A stretch of DNA of 64,000 nt from assembly GCF_030272615.1 (NCBI RefSeq), contig NC_081415.1, positions 601,855,644 through 601,919,643 of the forward strand, given 5' to 3'. Made by a program: the position numbers and the translations under genes. Position 1 is the first letter of the stretch; every line of letters starts with the position of its first letter. The notes below the pieces were generated by a model that saw only the letters and a list, made by a program, of their open reading frames with translations, searched no databases and had not been told where the DNA came from. The stretch comes from Cryptomeria japonica. Its lineage: Eukaryota > Streptophyta > Pinopsida > Cupressales > Cupressaceae. Of this stretch, positions 46,142 through 58,559 are shown piece after piece.

Positions 46142-47689
46142 TGTAGACGTCTAAAACTTGTCAACGCTTGCGGAGTCATATTTAACATTGACGCATTGCC
46201 TTATTTTAGGTTTTTGCATCGCATTAACATTTCTTCTATGTTGTGTACTTGGTCTTTATCATTTGCAAGCATCGAGTCCTTCTTCTGCATTCTTCATTTG
46301 TCTCGCTTTCGAATTTGGTCTTGTCGATAACAATCTTCAGTCATGATTTTCTTCGATCTTATCCTATCGCATCAATGTGTGTGTTCATTTGTCATCATTT
46401 TGGACATCGTCAATCCTAATTAGGGTTTTGTCCTCTTTCCAATCTTGTCATCATGCGATCGATTCATCATCGATCCTTGTCCTCTTCTCAATCTTGTCAT
46501 CTTGCGATCGATTTGTCATCGATCCTTGTCCTTTGATCAAATTGTTTTCAATCTTGTCATCTTGCGATCGATTTGTCATTGATCGTGGCCATTTTCAACC
46601 TTGTCGTTTTGCAATCTATTTTGTCATCGATCATTCTCGTTTTTGTCATTTTGCGATCAATTTGTCATCGATCGTCGTCCTTCTCAATCATGTCAATTTG
46701 GATCAATTAGTCATTGTTCCTCATCAATTGGTGCATTTATCAGTTAAATCACTTATCAGCATTGGTCCTTTGTCAGTCAGAATCGTGATCAAATCGAATC
46801 GACATTAATTTCTTGTTGTCTTGACCTAATTACTTGTCCTCTTATTTCTAGGGTTTTATGATTCATTCATTTAATCCTTTTCTTCTTCTTGGTGGGTTAA
46901 ATAAATTCATTTATTTAGTCCTAGGTCTCTTTCATGAATTAATTAATGGATGAAAACCTATTAATTAATTCACCTAATTCCTATTTCATCTTTTACCTAA
47001 TTTTCCAATTTACTAATTTTTCCTAATTCCTAATTTTTCTAATTTTCATCAATTTTCTAATTTCCTAATTTCTAATTCATCTAATTTCAATTTTCTCCTA
47101 TTTCTCCTAATTTCATGGGAATGACATTTCAATTTGTCATAATTTTTCATAATTGACAATCAATCAATTTTGACATAGAAATTTGTCATAATTTTGTCAT
47201 AATTGACAATCAATCAATTTTGCATAGAAAGTGCAAATTTGTCATAATTTGTCATATTTGTCATTCTTGATTTGAAATTTCCTTTCGAATCTCTTCATGC
47301 TAATCTTGTCATCTCTCCAATTTGTCTATAAATTGGATGAATTTCTTCAATCAAAGATCCCCAATTGATCGCATTTTCTGATCCCTGATCCTTGGTCGAA
47401 TCAATCATGCTTTGAGTATTATTGCGCTATCATCTTGTCTACTTGCTTTTACATCATGCTCATGCACTAGTAGGTGAGATCCACAATAAAGCTATTTGAA
47501 GGAGAAAGAAGGACAATGGAGCCACATGAAGGAGACATCCAAGTTTGCAATGGTTTGCGTTTGAATTGATGTCTTGTTTTCATGTCTTTATTGAGTGTTT
47601 TTAGGATTGTTATCATTGCAATTGAGTTTTTGTGATTGAACTAAGCTAATAATGATTTGCTTTGATGATTTCCACATTTCCTATCTACA
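46142..47689 (+). repeat. L1 3' LTR
   Basis: A 1,548-bp LTR pairing with 36829-38322. Much of the extra length is an added CTAATTT/TTCTCCTA stretch near 47070-47115. Confidence 0.92.
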
Positions 47690-47694
47690 TATAC

Positions 47695-50600
47695 TATCCA
47701 TAAATTTCTTGCTATCCTTTTTTGTTGTCTCTGTTCTCTTCACTGTACCGGTGAGATGCTGCAAATGCTCTACCAGTGTTTTCTATCCCTATATTAGTGC
47801 CTCAGATACTTCCTTCTGTAGTGATGCTAGATAGTCCAATCTTGGACTTAGTTTTAGTCTCAAATGTTTTGCCTTATTCACTATTCTTTCTCTCTCTTTC
47901 TAATTTAAGTAAATCTTCTTCAAAATTTGTTATCTTCTCCTCAAAAACTGATAGTGTATCAGGTGAGTTAACAAAATTATCTGCAAGTTTATTGATCTCA
48001 TCCTGTACCTTGCTGATCTTTTTGTCTATTTCTACGATCAAAAAGTTTGTCTTACAGGTGTCTTTATACAAAGTTTTGTACTCTTTCAATAAATTACACA
48101 ATTCCGATAGAAGTGCATCAAAGAATTTCCATTTTTCAATATCTACTTTATCCTTCAATGACTCTTCCTTTATTTTCTCAATGTTTTCTGTGATATATTT
48201 ACACAGTGTATCAAGTTGTCCTAAAGAATCTTTATTGTCTATATTACAGTTAGGAGCAATTACCTTCAAAATTGGTATGGTATCATCAATTGCCTTGTAA
48301 GCTTGTGAGCTGCAATATGTTATCTTTTTGATTGAATCTAATAGTACCTCAGTCACATTAGTTGATTTTTAGCCTAATGATGAACCAACATTCTGAGTAC
48401 CGGTGGAAATAACCAAGCTTGTATTGACCTTTGGTAGGTCTATTTGTGTCTACATTTCTTTAAGCAATGGTTTTTCTATTTCTCTAGTTGTCGGTGGCAC
48501 TGTTTCCTTATGTTCCTGTTCCTGTTGCTATTGTTCCTGTTCCAGTGCCTTTTCCTCTATTTGTTGTATTGTCTCAGTTTGATTCTCTACCCTTTTCTCT
48601 TTGTCTTCTGCCGGTTTCTCCTCTGTGTTTTCAATTTTCTCAGCTACCGGAGGCTCACTAGCCATGTCAGTGTTATCAGTTGTATCTTTGTCTACCACTC
48701 TGTTGATCTTTTTAGTATCAACATCCACAAAATATAAGACTTCAGGATTAGGGTTACCATCCTCTACATCCATACTCTCAGCTACCGGTTGATCTTCTGT
48801 AGCTTTTGTTTTTATCGGTGGAGTAATCAAGGGAGGTGGGGGTAAGTTGTCTCTAACCTTGATACTAGGTGGTCCACCAACATTACCTTTACCCTTGTCT
48901 CTATCTTTTTGATAAACTTTTATGGGTTTGGGGTTCCTGTATTCTTCTTGTTTTTCTTTTTCAACTAGGAATATATCCCATCCATTTTTTGTTTCTTAGT
49001 AACCTCATTAACTCTTCCAACCATTAAAGCAATGTGCCGGTGTGCAGTAAAAAATACTGACTGGTTGGCTTGAGCAATTAGGTCATCAATTTCTTTGGGT
49101 GAATTTATCGGATAAACAACAAGTAGCTTTTCAATCTTTGTCTTCTTGTCCAGTTTTATTACTGCTTGTCTTCTTGCTTCTAGTCTATTAAATAGTTCAT
49201 CTAGAATTTCATTTACTACTTCCATCAAAAACTTCTTATACATATCCATATGCAATATAACACTATTTTCAACTTGTTCTTTTTCATCAGCTTTTAAAGT
49301 GTCATACATTTTCTCTATATTTTTCAATTTACCTTCCTCTATAATTTCATTCAGTAGTATATCAAAAGGGGCCAAGTCTCTGTTTGTCCTCTTCTTCTTT
49401 TTGGGTGTCAGTTTCTTCTTCTTTGGTGTAGCCTTTCTTACCGGAGATCTCACTGCTTGTTGTTTTTGTCTTGTCCTCCTAGGTGAGGGTGTGGTTGCCG
49501 GTGAGGGATCTCTTTTCCTTACAACTCTTTTGAAAGTTGTAGGCATGTCACTCCCTGAAGAAGTACCTATCGGTGATAGGTGAGTTTCAGGTTGTGGAGC
49601 TGCTAACTCATCCTCTGTAATACCGGTTTTCTTCAACACATCTTCTGTGATGGCCTTTGCTTGTCTCAAACCTTTCCTTACAACTGCCTCAACCTTTTTC
49701 ACTCTTTTCTTTAATTGTATTTGGCTTTCAAAAGTTTCTACACTATTAAATATTTCTTCCTTAGTTTCTCTGGGGCCTTCTAGAAGTGCTTTAGCATGTG
49801 TTTCAATTATATGATCATCTATTTCATAGCCCATCTCGGTTACCCAAACTGTCCTAGGGCTGACTGCTTCCATCCAGATTTCATCCTTCTTGAAGACAAA
49901 TCATATTTCATCTTTGTATTTGTCAACAATCTTTTGTGATAACCTAATTCTTTTCTTTATTTTGGCCTTTAATGCTTGAAAGAAGTCATGAATATTGTTT
50001 TACTTGTTTTCTCCTATGTTATTGAATAGTTCTGTTAACTATTTGCCTACTAGTATATCATATCCAAGTTCTTTGTAGCCTATACTAGGAACCTATTTTG
50101 TTATATGTAGCATCAAACATACTAACAAATTTCCAAACCTGAAAGTTCCTTTCTTGTCCTTCTTAATCTTTCCAAGGTTGTCAATTAATTCATCTTTTAA
50201 CCACTCACATATATCAATCCTTGCATTATCTGTGACCATATCATAAGCACTCTTAATGCATAAACTTGAAACTAAATTGAGTCTATTTGCATGAGTAGCT
50301 TTATACCCTAATATCATGCTAATAAATCTCACACTAATGTCTGTTACATCATTAACTCTTAGGGACCTTTTGTCAAATGTTGTGCCAGTTAGGTTTGTAA
50401 CTAGGTCATTGGATACCTTCTTGGTTTTATCTAGCCTTTTACCGGTGGTCAGTAACCCTATGACAGCTTTCACAGCTTCCTTAGTGATTTTGTGGACTGC
50501 ATCTAACCAGAAAAATTCACCATGTACCCTGCTTAAGACTATCCTAATCACATCCTTGGGGAATTCAGGAATGCTAAGGATCTCTGTAAATCCTAGGGTT

Positions 50601-50881
50601 TCAATGATCTTGTGTTCATCTTTTACATTGTTGGTTTTATCACATATCATAGTTTTAAACATGGTTTTAATCTCTTCATCTCGTAGTTCCTCAATGTTGC
50701 AGTGGATGTAAATTCTGGGGTCTTCAGCATAAACAACTCCCTTGGGAATTTGAGAAAAAGAACCTAAGGTATCATCTTTCTTTGCTACCTCAAGAACTAA
50801 CTGAAATATGGGCCTAGGTCTTTTTATCACTTCGATAATAGTAGGGTTTCCTATATATTCAATTGCAGAGGTGGATGCCAT
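47695..50881 (-). pseudogene. N3 ORF2, unknown protein with C-terminal coiled coil
   Basis: Opens MASTSAIEYIGNPTIIE at 50881; an upstream in-frame Met at 51022 seems less likely because N1 and N4 start at the matching point. Order: KRPRPIF, YIHCNIEEL, VHGEFFWLD, FGNLLVCLML; a stop cluster 49900-50092 (TAG, TAG, TAA, TGA); WVTEMGYEIDD; basic linker with PSPRRTRQKQQ and TPKKKKLTPKKKKR; LMVGRVNEV; a frameshift near 48900; an acidic region (48528-48830); and a coiled coil (47874-48356). L1 interrupts the last codons. The tail lies at 36770-36828. About 1,080 codons in all. Function unknown. Confidence 0.78.
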
Positions 50882-51014
50882 GATGAAATACCTTTTACTA
50901 CGTTTAGGATGGATGAATGCTTGGAGTGTTCTTGCCTCTTGCTCGAAATGCCTTAGCTCAGAATCTTCGCACTCTTCGTAGGTTTGAAATCTTGGTGAAA
51001 TGAAATGGAGCCAA

Positions 51015-51060
51015 AACCTCAATTTTTTAGTGTCTTTTTGCCATCTACCACATTAAATGC
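51015..51060 (-). promoter_or_regulatory. Candidate internal promoter of N3 ORF2
   Basis: GCATTTAATG (51060-51051, minus) lies 170 bases before the ORF2 start, followed by an A-rich CTAAAAAATTGAGG stretch. Shared with N1 and N2. Confidence 0.35.
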
Positions 51061-51184
51061 ATGTCGGTTAAGTATTCTCTTAACATTGTCTGTCGGTAAA
51101 AAATAATTTTCAACTTCTTATCTCTAACCAAGGGAATAATAGCACATGTGTCATTTGATTGCCAAACCCTCAAGAAAACTTTCT

Positions 51185-52366
51185 TCAATTAGATGAAGAA
51201 CTTCCTGCCGGTGGAGCACTACTCTGTCCTACCAGTGAAGCATCACTTTGTCCTTCTGATGAAGCATCACTCTATCTTGCTAGTGAAGCATTGATTTGTT
51301 CTACCAGTGGAGGAGTATTCCCAATATTTAGATCAGCTTTTCTAATCCATTGTTTTGAGAATTCTTGCTTAACCTCTTCAACTTTTTCTTTACCATTCAA
51401 GATAGAACTTTTGTTGTCTACCGGTGTTCCTTTACTTCTATAGAATTTTGCAATATGCCCAATCTTGTTACATGCATAACAAGTTACATTATTCTTTCGA
51501 ATAGCTTTCCCATAACCTATGTCAGTTTGTGTTCTGCATTGATTAGATAAATGTCCAAATCTTCCACAAACATAACATCTCACATTCATTCTACAGTTTT
51601 CAGAGTTGTGACCAACTTTGTTGCATTTAGAACATTGACCGGTGGGTGTGTTGATATTTTGATAATTTCTAGATCTACATTCATTTGCTTTATGACCATA
51701 CTTATTACAGTTAAAGCATTTTCCATTGAATTTATAAGCATTAGGTTGTCTTACCAGTTTGCTGTGATCCTGAGTATTTGTAGTACTGGAGCTTTCATCA
51801 ACTTCAAAGCCAATTCCAGAAGTGTCACCTTTAGGTTTTTTATTCTTCAGCAAGGTGCCAAGTTCCTTTGAGCTTTTCTTGAATTTTTCTTTATGTTGAT
51901 TTGCAGTTTCTAGTTCTCTTTCTAAGACTTCTTTTTGTCTCATCAGTTCATTTGAGTCATTCTAAGTATGCATCAGATCTATCTTCAACATGTCATTTTC
52001 ATAGCTAAGTCTTGTGTTCTCATTTGCTGCATCACTTAGTCTTCTGGTCAATTCTTCTTCATTCTTCTTCCTATCCTCAATTTTTTTGCAAAATCTCATA
52101 GTCATATCCTACATCTCATTCTTTGTTGTCATGTTCTCTTGTTTCAACTTGCTTATCATATCATTAAGTGATTCCTTTTCATCATTCTCATTTTGCAATT
52201 TTTCACAAATTTCTCTTCTCTTATTTCTTGCAACAATAAAATTTTCTTGAAGTGCCTGAATGATATCCTGAGCTGCCCTTAAATCATCTTCTAGTTTGAT
52301 ATTTTTCAATATCTCTGCATCATAGTCTGTAAGAGTTCCTTCAAGTTGCTTCATCAGATTCTCCAT
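51185..52366 (-). pseudogene. N3 gag with four CCHC knuckles
   Basis: Opens MENLMKQLEGTLTDYD at about 52366. The N-terminal two thirds are coiled coil, with TAG codons near 52110 and 51965 in the same frame. The tandem knuckles are CFNCNKYGHKANEC, CSKCNKVGHNSENC, CYVCGRFGHLSNQC and CYACNKIGHIAKFY (last Cys now Tyr), between about 51730 and 51430. A Ser/Gln-rich tail with two more TAG codons ends in TGA near 51185. About 393 codons in one frame. Best-preserved gag of the N family. No protease follows. Confidence 0.85.
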
Positions 52367-52423
52367 CTTTACCAGTGTTAAGATCTTCCTCAAGTTCTTA
52401 GGCTTCTGAAAATAGAGGACCAA

Positions 52424-52435
52424 GCTCTGATACCA
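52424..52435 (-). other. N3 primer binding site, tRNA-Met
   Basis: The minus strand reads TGGTATCAGAGC two bases inside the 5' LTR end. Confidence 0.9.
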
Positions 52436-52437
52436 AT

Positions 52438-53231
52438 TGTTAGGAATCCCACAGATACTGAGAGGGGGGGTGAATTAGTATCTAACCGGTGATTAGAATT
52501 TATTGAATTAAAACATGTAAAACATATTATAATAGTGTACCGGTATGCAAGAAATAATGCAATAAATAGAATTAAGAACATCCACATGAAAAGCACACCA
52601 TAACATAAGGTTTTAATGAGGAAACCCGGTGTGGGAAAAACCTCGATGGGATTTGTGACCCACAATATTCACTTACTGGCCAATAAGAGAATATTACTTA
52701 CAATAAGGGCCTGCACATGCAGGAAGGCCAACTGCCTAGAGCTCACTACTCAATGGGAAGTCTCACTGACTTACAATGAGGATTATACAAATCTAATATC
52801 TTCTACTGCTTTACAATAGCATCTATAATGCCTAATCCAGTACCGGTTGCTGCTCTACTTCTTACATAAACTCTTAGCCTATATTTCGCATAATAGGTCT
52901 ACCTAATATTTTTCCTTAATGCTTCCTCACTCACTACCAAATGTCTACAATGATCTCTTTTATATATAAGAGTCATTTTACAATATGCCAAGTCAGCTTA
53001 CAAAGTTTTTACAATAATAAACAAAATATAATATAACAAAATCCTTTTAGCCTCTATTCTAGTATACTTCTTTTCTTTGTGCCAGTGTAGGTGTCCTGAG
53101 TGCCAATGTAGAGTGTGATCTACTGATGCTGGTATAATGCCTTTGCCGGTGCCATAGGATTGCAAGGTTGCCATCAATGACAAAACCTTCAATCACATAC
53201 AATGTCTCATTGGAGTGTGCATATGCCAACA
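52438..53231 (-). repeat. N3 5' LTR
   Basis: This 794-bp repeat pairs with 35803-36595. It begins TGTTAGGAATCCCACAG and ends CATATGCCAACA, then the duplication CAACA. Confidence 0.92.
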
Positions 53232-53236
53232 CAACA

Positions 53237-55403
53237 ACCTATATTTCCACTTCTGGAATGGATGTGTTTTTTGCCTTCTCTTCTGATTGGGTGTCATCAT
53301 TTGCCATATTTACCTCATAGCTATTCTCTTTCAAAAATTGTCTTAAAATTGCTTCGGTCTCTTTAGTCACTTCATCTATTTTACCGAGCATGATTTTATT
53401 AACTCTCTTCTTTCTTCTGAACCTATGCTTTACAATCTTTAGAAATTATAAAACTCAAATTAACTAATACATATTTTTTTATTCTTTCATCCTCTAAGCT
53501 CGTTGTATGTTTCTTGGCATCCAAAATATCATATAGGCTCTTAGGTATCATAGATGATAACTTTATCAATTCTTTACTGTACAATAGATTCCTCTATAGG
53601 TCTTTGATCATTATCATCACAATTCTCATAATATACAGGTACATTCTTCATATTACCTTCCTTTATCACTTCATCAACAATTTCACTTATTAGGGGCACA
53701 ACAGTATAAGTACCTTCTATATTGTTGGACTTCAAAGCTTCATCTAGCTTAGACTTAGGATTTCGGCTTGATCTGGCTTTTTTGAATGGCTCAACTTTAG
53801 TCCTTGGTTTGTTGCTCAGCTGGGCTCCACTAGATTGACACTTCTTCACCACCCTAGCATAGGTAGTTGTCTTCTTCACCTCTTTCACTGCTTCATCAAA
53901 CTTTCTCTCTACATATTCAACAATGCCTACAACATATTTCCTTTTAGGCTTCTCCTTCTTTCTCTTCTCGACTCCACCGGTTGACTTGGATTGTGGCTTG
54001 GGTGGAGGGATATGCTTCTGAGCACTAGAGGTAGGGGCTAATTGGGCTTGCCTTAGCTTGGTTTTCTTGGGAGGAGTGGAGAACAGGTTTTTCTTTTAAG
54101 GCTTTACCATGTCCTCCTCTTTCAAAATGTTCTATTCCCTAGCCCTTTGAACATATTCATTTGTTATTCCCATTTGTTTTGCAAGCTCTTCAACTTCTTT
54201 TTTGACCTTCCTCTTTCTTGTGAGCTTAGTGAATTTCTTGTGTAGGTCTAGGTCTTTCTATTTATAAGTACTGAACCTTTCCTCTTTCTCATCAACTGGT
54301 TTCTCAATAGGTGTTGAGTATATGCATCAAGTGTGTTTCCATCCAATTCATACCACATGGGCATGACCCAAATAGTTCTTGGTTCTTTTGCCTCCATATG
54401 GCATTGATCTTTGTCTACCATGAAACAAATGGTATCCTCATATTTTTCAACAATGTCCTTTGGAATTCTCTTTGTTATTTGCTTCATTTCCTGAAAGGAT
54501 TTGAAATAACCTCACAAAGAAGATTTATGTGCAACTACATCACCCAATCCTTGCAAACATTCTTTAATTTGCACTACCACTAGTTTATCATAAGCCCATT
54601 GCACTTTTCGTATACTAAGGATTTAATTCAAAAAGTAAAGTGCCAAACAAACAATCAAAGAACCAAACTTGAGAACATGTTTCTTATCTTTCTTAATCTT
54701 CTTTAAATTTCTCATTAATTTACTAAGAAGCACTCCACATAGATCATATCTCTTGTCCTCCTTGAGTATTTAATAGGCTGCATATATTGCAGTACCAGAT
54801 ACTAAATTGTGTCTACTAGACTGGTACACCTTATATCCTATCACCATTGATGAAAATCTCACATCATGTTCAATGATATCACTTATCGTCATCGATCGGT
54901 TGTCATGCTGGGTTCCGGTAACCTCTGTCACTATTGTGTTCTTGACATGTCTCAGACTAGGGATCTCACCTATTGTATTCAAACAAGTTACTACTTGAAT
55001 GGATTTCTTTGTGATCTTATGAGGTCTATCTAGACATATAAACTCGGCATGGATTCGGCTCAAGACATACCTAACCCATTTGGGTTCATCAAAAATTGAA
55101 AAGTGAATAAATTGGATAGAACCCTTGTCTTGCAATGATTTTGAAATTGGGCTTCAGGTTACCCATTGCATCTATCATATGGTTGGTGTATAGTTATAGC
55201 ATGCCTGCATTACCAAGTTCTTCGATATTACAATGAATGTATGCCTTAATATCCTCATTGTGCAACACTCCATACGACACAAAAGAAAATCCTCCTTCCA
55301 GATCATCTTCGATAGATTTGAATGGATTTTTATTGAATATTGGCCTTGCCCTATCAGTGATTTCTACTACCAATAGAGTTTCTACACTAGATGATGATGT
55401 CAT
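53237..55403 (-). pseudogene. N4 ORF2, N-terminal piece
   Basis: Opens MTSSSSVETLLVVEITDRARPIF at 55403 and shows AYIHCNIEELGN, WVRYVLSRIHAEFICLDRP, HKITKKSIQVVT, RFSSMVIGYK and WVMPMWYELDGN in the family order. A basic linker follows (53574-53888). Many stops and shifts. N3 cuts it at 53236. It is the most diverged ORF2 copy but keeps the order. Confidence 0.72.
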
Positions 55404-55580
55404 TTTTTAAATAGGGTATGAAAAATACCTTGAACATGAATACATACATTTTCAATTTCAACCTAATGCTAGGAATCACTGTCAGATCGCTTTGAGTTTT
55501 GTTTTCGCTACTTAATCTCATTTTCCTCACTCTCCTACTCTTTCTCTTCATTCATAATGTGAAGAATGAATGATAGAATG

Positions 55581-55590
55581 CCTTTATATC
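55581..55590 (-). promoter_or_regulatory. TATA-like word before N4 ORF2
   Basis: GATATAAAGG on the minus strand, about 180 bases before the ORF2 start. The GCATTTAATG word of N1-N3 is not seen here. Confidence 0.3.
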
Positions 55591-55919
55591 CTCTAAAAAC
55601 CTAACTTTAAGTTGTAATAAATACACAACCCTAAAGGCTTTCCAGATACCCCGTTTTCCAAGAATTCATCACCAGATTGTCAAATAGGCATGTAATCTTC
55701 CAAATATCAATTGCATGGATAATCTCAATCATTTTCAACCTTCCTTAGCTAGTTACATATCTCTAAAAGGGGTTTTTAAGAATATGCATGAAAATATTCC
55801 CCCTAAGGTCAAATTCCTTAGTTACCAGATGAGATTCCAACACCGAAATCGGATGTGATTCCATTTTGTGTATTTGAATCTTCCTTCTTAACCCACATCT
55901 TCTTATGCTGATTTGTAAC

Positions 55920-56411
55920 CTATTCAACCTTTTCTTTTCCCTTTTCATCTGATTTGTTCTTGTCTACCGAAGCATTCTTGCTCACATTCTTGCTTTTGCA
56001 ATATTTTGCAATCTGACCCGATTTGTTGCATGCATAAAAAACAACATTCCCTTTCATAGGCCTGAAGTTCATCAAATTTGGTTTCATCCTACATTGGTTA
56101 GAAATGTGTCCAAACATTCTACAAGCATAGCATCTCGTATTTTCAAAATTATTCATCATTGCTCTACATGTTTGACTTATGACCAAAGTTGTTGCATCTA
56201 AAACATTAACCAGTAAAGGTAGGACCATTACTCATCATCCTATTTCTGCATTGACTTGCCATATGACTAAATTTATTGTAAAAAAAACATTTACCATTTA
56301 ATTTATAAGCATTAGGCTATCTTACCAGAGGTCTCTTATTCTTTGATTATTGCTTTGTCCAGAGCTGGAGGATTCTCCTTTCTCGTATCCAAGTTCTCAC
56401 ATTGATAGTTC
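55920..56411 (-). pseudogene. N4 gag knuckle region
   Basis: Eroded CCHC array: an intact CYACRMFGHISNQC (about 56090-56130), a following FYACNKSGQIAKYC (Cys to Phe, His to Gln), and at least two more worn copies between 56150 and 56300. A Lys-rich tail (NASVDKNKSDEKGKEKVE) ends it. It is cut from its coiled coil by the solo LTR at 56412-57927. Confidence 0.68.
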
Positions 56412-57927
56412 TGATACTTAATATAAGTAAAGATCCAATAGCCAACAAGATGAGAGGGGGGGGGGGTGAATCATACAAACTTAATCATCCATAAAAACAT
56501 CAGATTCAACCTCGGTAACATATAATTTAGTAATAAAACCAAAACTGTCAAACATGCAAACTCAAAAGCATATAAACATCATAAACCTCATAACACCAGA
56601 TTTAACATGGAAACCCAAATAGGGAAAAACCATTGTGGGATTTTGGACCCACTAAGAAATATACTCTTCTAGAGTATGCTCGGTTAAAAGCAAATCCTAT
56701 TAAAGATTACAAACACATTGCTAGATGTGACCCGGTTAAGGGATTTCTCTCAGATCTATTAGGATCTTCACTTTGTTAGAAGTGACCTTGTTAAAGGATT
56801 TCAAACACTCAATCAGAATTTCACCTTGCTAGAGGGTTTTACAAATAAGACTATTAAGTCCACTCGGTTAAGAGATTTTCTGTCACTTTCACAAAATAAC
56901 AGTAATAAAATCTATCTGCAACTTCACATCTAAAATGCTAAAGCAGATTCTTATTTGTTCAATACAATCTAGACATAGAACTAATCTTGTCTATCTGTTG
57001 GGCTTCTATACTCTATTATTCTAATAGGTCTTCAAGCTTCTATGCTCGGTAATCACTATGTAGCATCGCTATGCATACACTTGCCCACATGCATTGTTTA
57101 TCAGCAATTTCCTATTTATAAATAATTAGGTAACCGCTTAATCTCCTTGATCACATTTCCCATGATCAATCATAGCTATCAGATCTTCAATCTTGTCCAA
57201 GTTCAATGCATCTTTCAATCTGAAAACATTTTACCCTACCTTGGAACTTGCATATTAGTCTTGGAACTTGTGCCAGGGTATTGTGGTTCAATCTGAGTTG
57301 TAGATCTTCATGCCGACTTTCCATTGCCTTAGATTCATTAACAAACTTCATGCATGACTCACCAATCATTGATTAGTTCCAGCTCATCAGCTTCCTTTAT
57401 TAAATACAACATGTAAATGATTAATGCATTCTGTTATAGCTCGGTTACAACTTGGTAACAACTTGGTGAGTACTAAACTTCACTCGGTAGACATTCTGCC
57501 TTCATTAACTGATAGCGATAACCTTAGGGTTTACCGACTAGGTTGTTTGCTTGAAAACATAGTATAGTATTAACCTTTACATTTTACAACATATGTATGA
57601 TGTTAAAACAATCTAAAACATCATGATCTCATCATTGTCTGACTCGGTACTAGTTGCCCATTGAATACCTTATTCATCCCCTTATTCATCATATTCTTTC
57701 TTGTGTCTTTTACTGACATCTTTATAATCTTCATATCATACTTCTCAAGATATGACAACATCATACTGAATTAGAAAATCAATTTCTTGACATCAATGAC
57801 AAAATAATAATATCAAGACAGTAAACATCCTTAATCAGTTATATCCATAATCATCAACAACCTTCTTAATATCCTTATGAAATGCCAACAATTTTTCTTT
57901 GTCTGTTATAAAGCTATATTGCCAACA
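56412..57927 (-). mobile_element. Probable solo LTR in N4 gag
   Basis: The G run and GTGAATCA word near 56453-56470, the AAACCCAAATAGGGAAAAACC block and the end TTGCCAACA are those of the LTRs here. Gag coding resumes on both sides and nothing internal is present. No convincing target duplication is seen and the left edge is a guess. Confidence 0.5.
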
Positions 57928-58334
57928 CGCATGTCTTTTCCACTTCTCTAACTTTCTAGTATCTCATCTAGCCTAGCTGAGCTAGATTTGAATTTTTCTT
58001 TGTACTCATTAGCAGTGGAAATTTCATCTCTCAGAATTATGACCCATCTTTCAAGTTCTTGCCCATCATTCTTGGATTGCACCAATTCAAGTCTCAATTG
58101 ATCATTCTCATAGTTCAATCTACAACATTCTTCAAATCTATCCTTCAATGACTGAGATAGATTTTCCTCATTCTTATTTTTGTCTTCAATCTCCTTTTCT
58201 AGCTTCATCGCAATGGATTGCATCTCATTCTTCAGGACTGTATTATCTCTAGCAAGCTTCTCACATTCATTAGTCTTGTCTTGTAGGGCTTGATTGTCAA
58301 AGCTTTGTTCTTCTTTCTCCTTGAGTTTATCCAT
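57928..58334 (-). pseudogene. N4 gag coiled-coil region
   Basis: Opens near 58334 (MDKLKEKEEQSFDNQ) and shows heptad-like Lys/Glu/Leu runs (NKNEENLSQSLKDRFEECC, LRDEISTANEYKEKF). It corresponds to the coiled coil of N1-N3 gag. The true start may lie further upstream, near 58500. Confidence 0.68.
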
Positions 58335-58545
58335 CAGTTACTTTATTTTCTCTATGGATGTGTTCACTTGTCAAAGATTCAATGAAATTTTCAGCAGCAT
58401 CCAGACTTCTCCTCATGCTACTTTTCTCTTTCATCACTATATCAAGATCTTCAAGTGCCACAGTAAGTTGCTTCTGCAAATTGAAGTTCATTGATTCAAT
58501 CTTCTAAATCTTCCTCAAACTATTAGGCTTCTTCTGAGGAACTAG

Positions 58546-58557
58546 GCTTTGATACCA
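58546..58557 (-). other. N4 primer binding site
   Basis: The minus strand reads TGGTATCAAAGC, the tRNA-Met site with one change (A for G). Confidence 0.82.
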
Positions 58558-58559
58558 AT

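Larger units (their letters stand above)
36829..47689 (+). mobile_element. L1: large pol-less LTR element with one Pro/Ser-rich ORF
   Basis: A 10,861-bp plus-strand element with LTRs at 36829-38322 (1,494 bp) and 46142-47689 (1,548 bp), both starting TGTAGACGTC and ending CTATCTACA. The duplication is perfect: TATAC at 36824-36828 and 47690-47694. The internal 7.8 kb has no reverse transcriptase, integrase or zinc knuckle, only one 836-codon reading frame. The size and lack of pol fit large retrotransposon derivatives (LARDs). It is inserted in N3 about 55 bases before the end of ORF2. Confidence 0.92.
35803..53231 (-). mobile_element. N3: pol-less LTR retrotransposon carrying L1
   Basis: A minus-strand element with LTRs of 793 and 794 bp and a perfect duplication, CAACA (35798-35802 and 53232-53236). 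Without L1 it is about 6.6 kb, like N1. It has an exact tRNA-Met primer site, the shared polypurine block, a one-frame gag with four knuckles and ORF2 of about 1,080 codons. No pol. It sits in N4 ORF2 and holds L1 near the end of its own ORF2. By-eye LTR divergence is about 7 percent in the first 225 bp. N1 is its closest relative here, judging by the LTRs. Confidence 0.92.
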
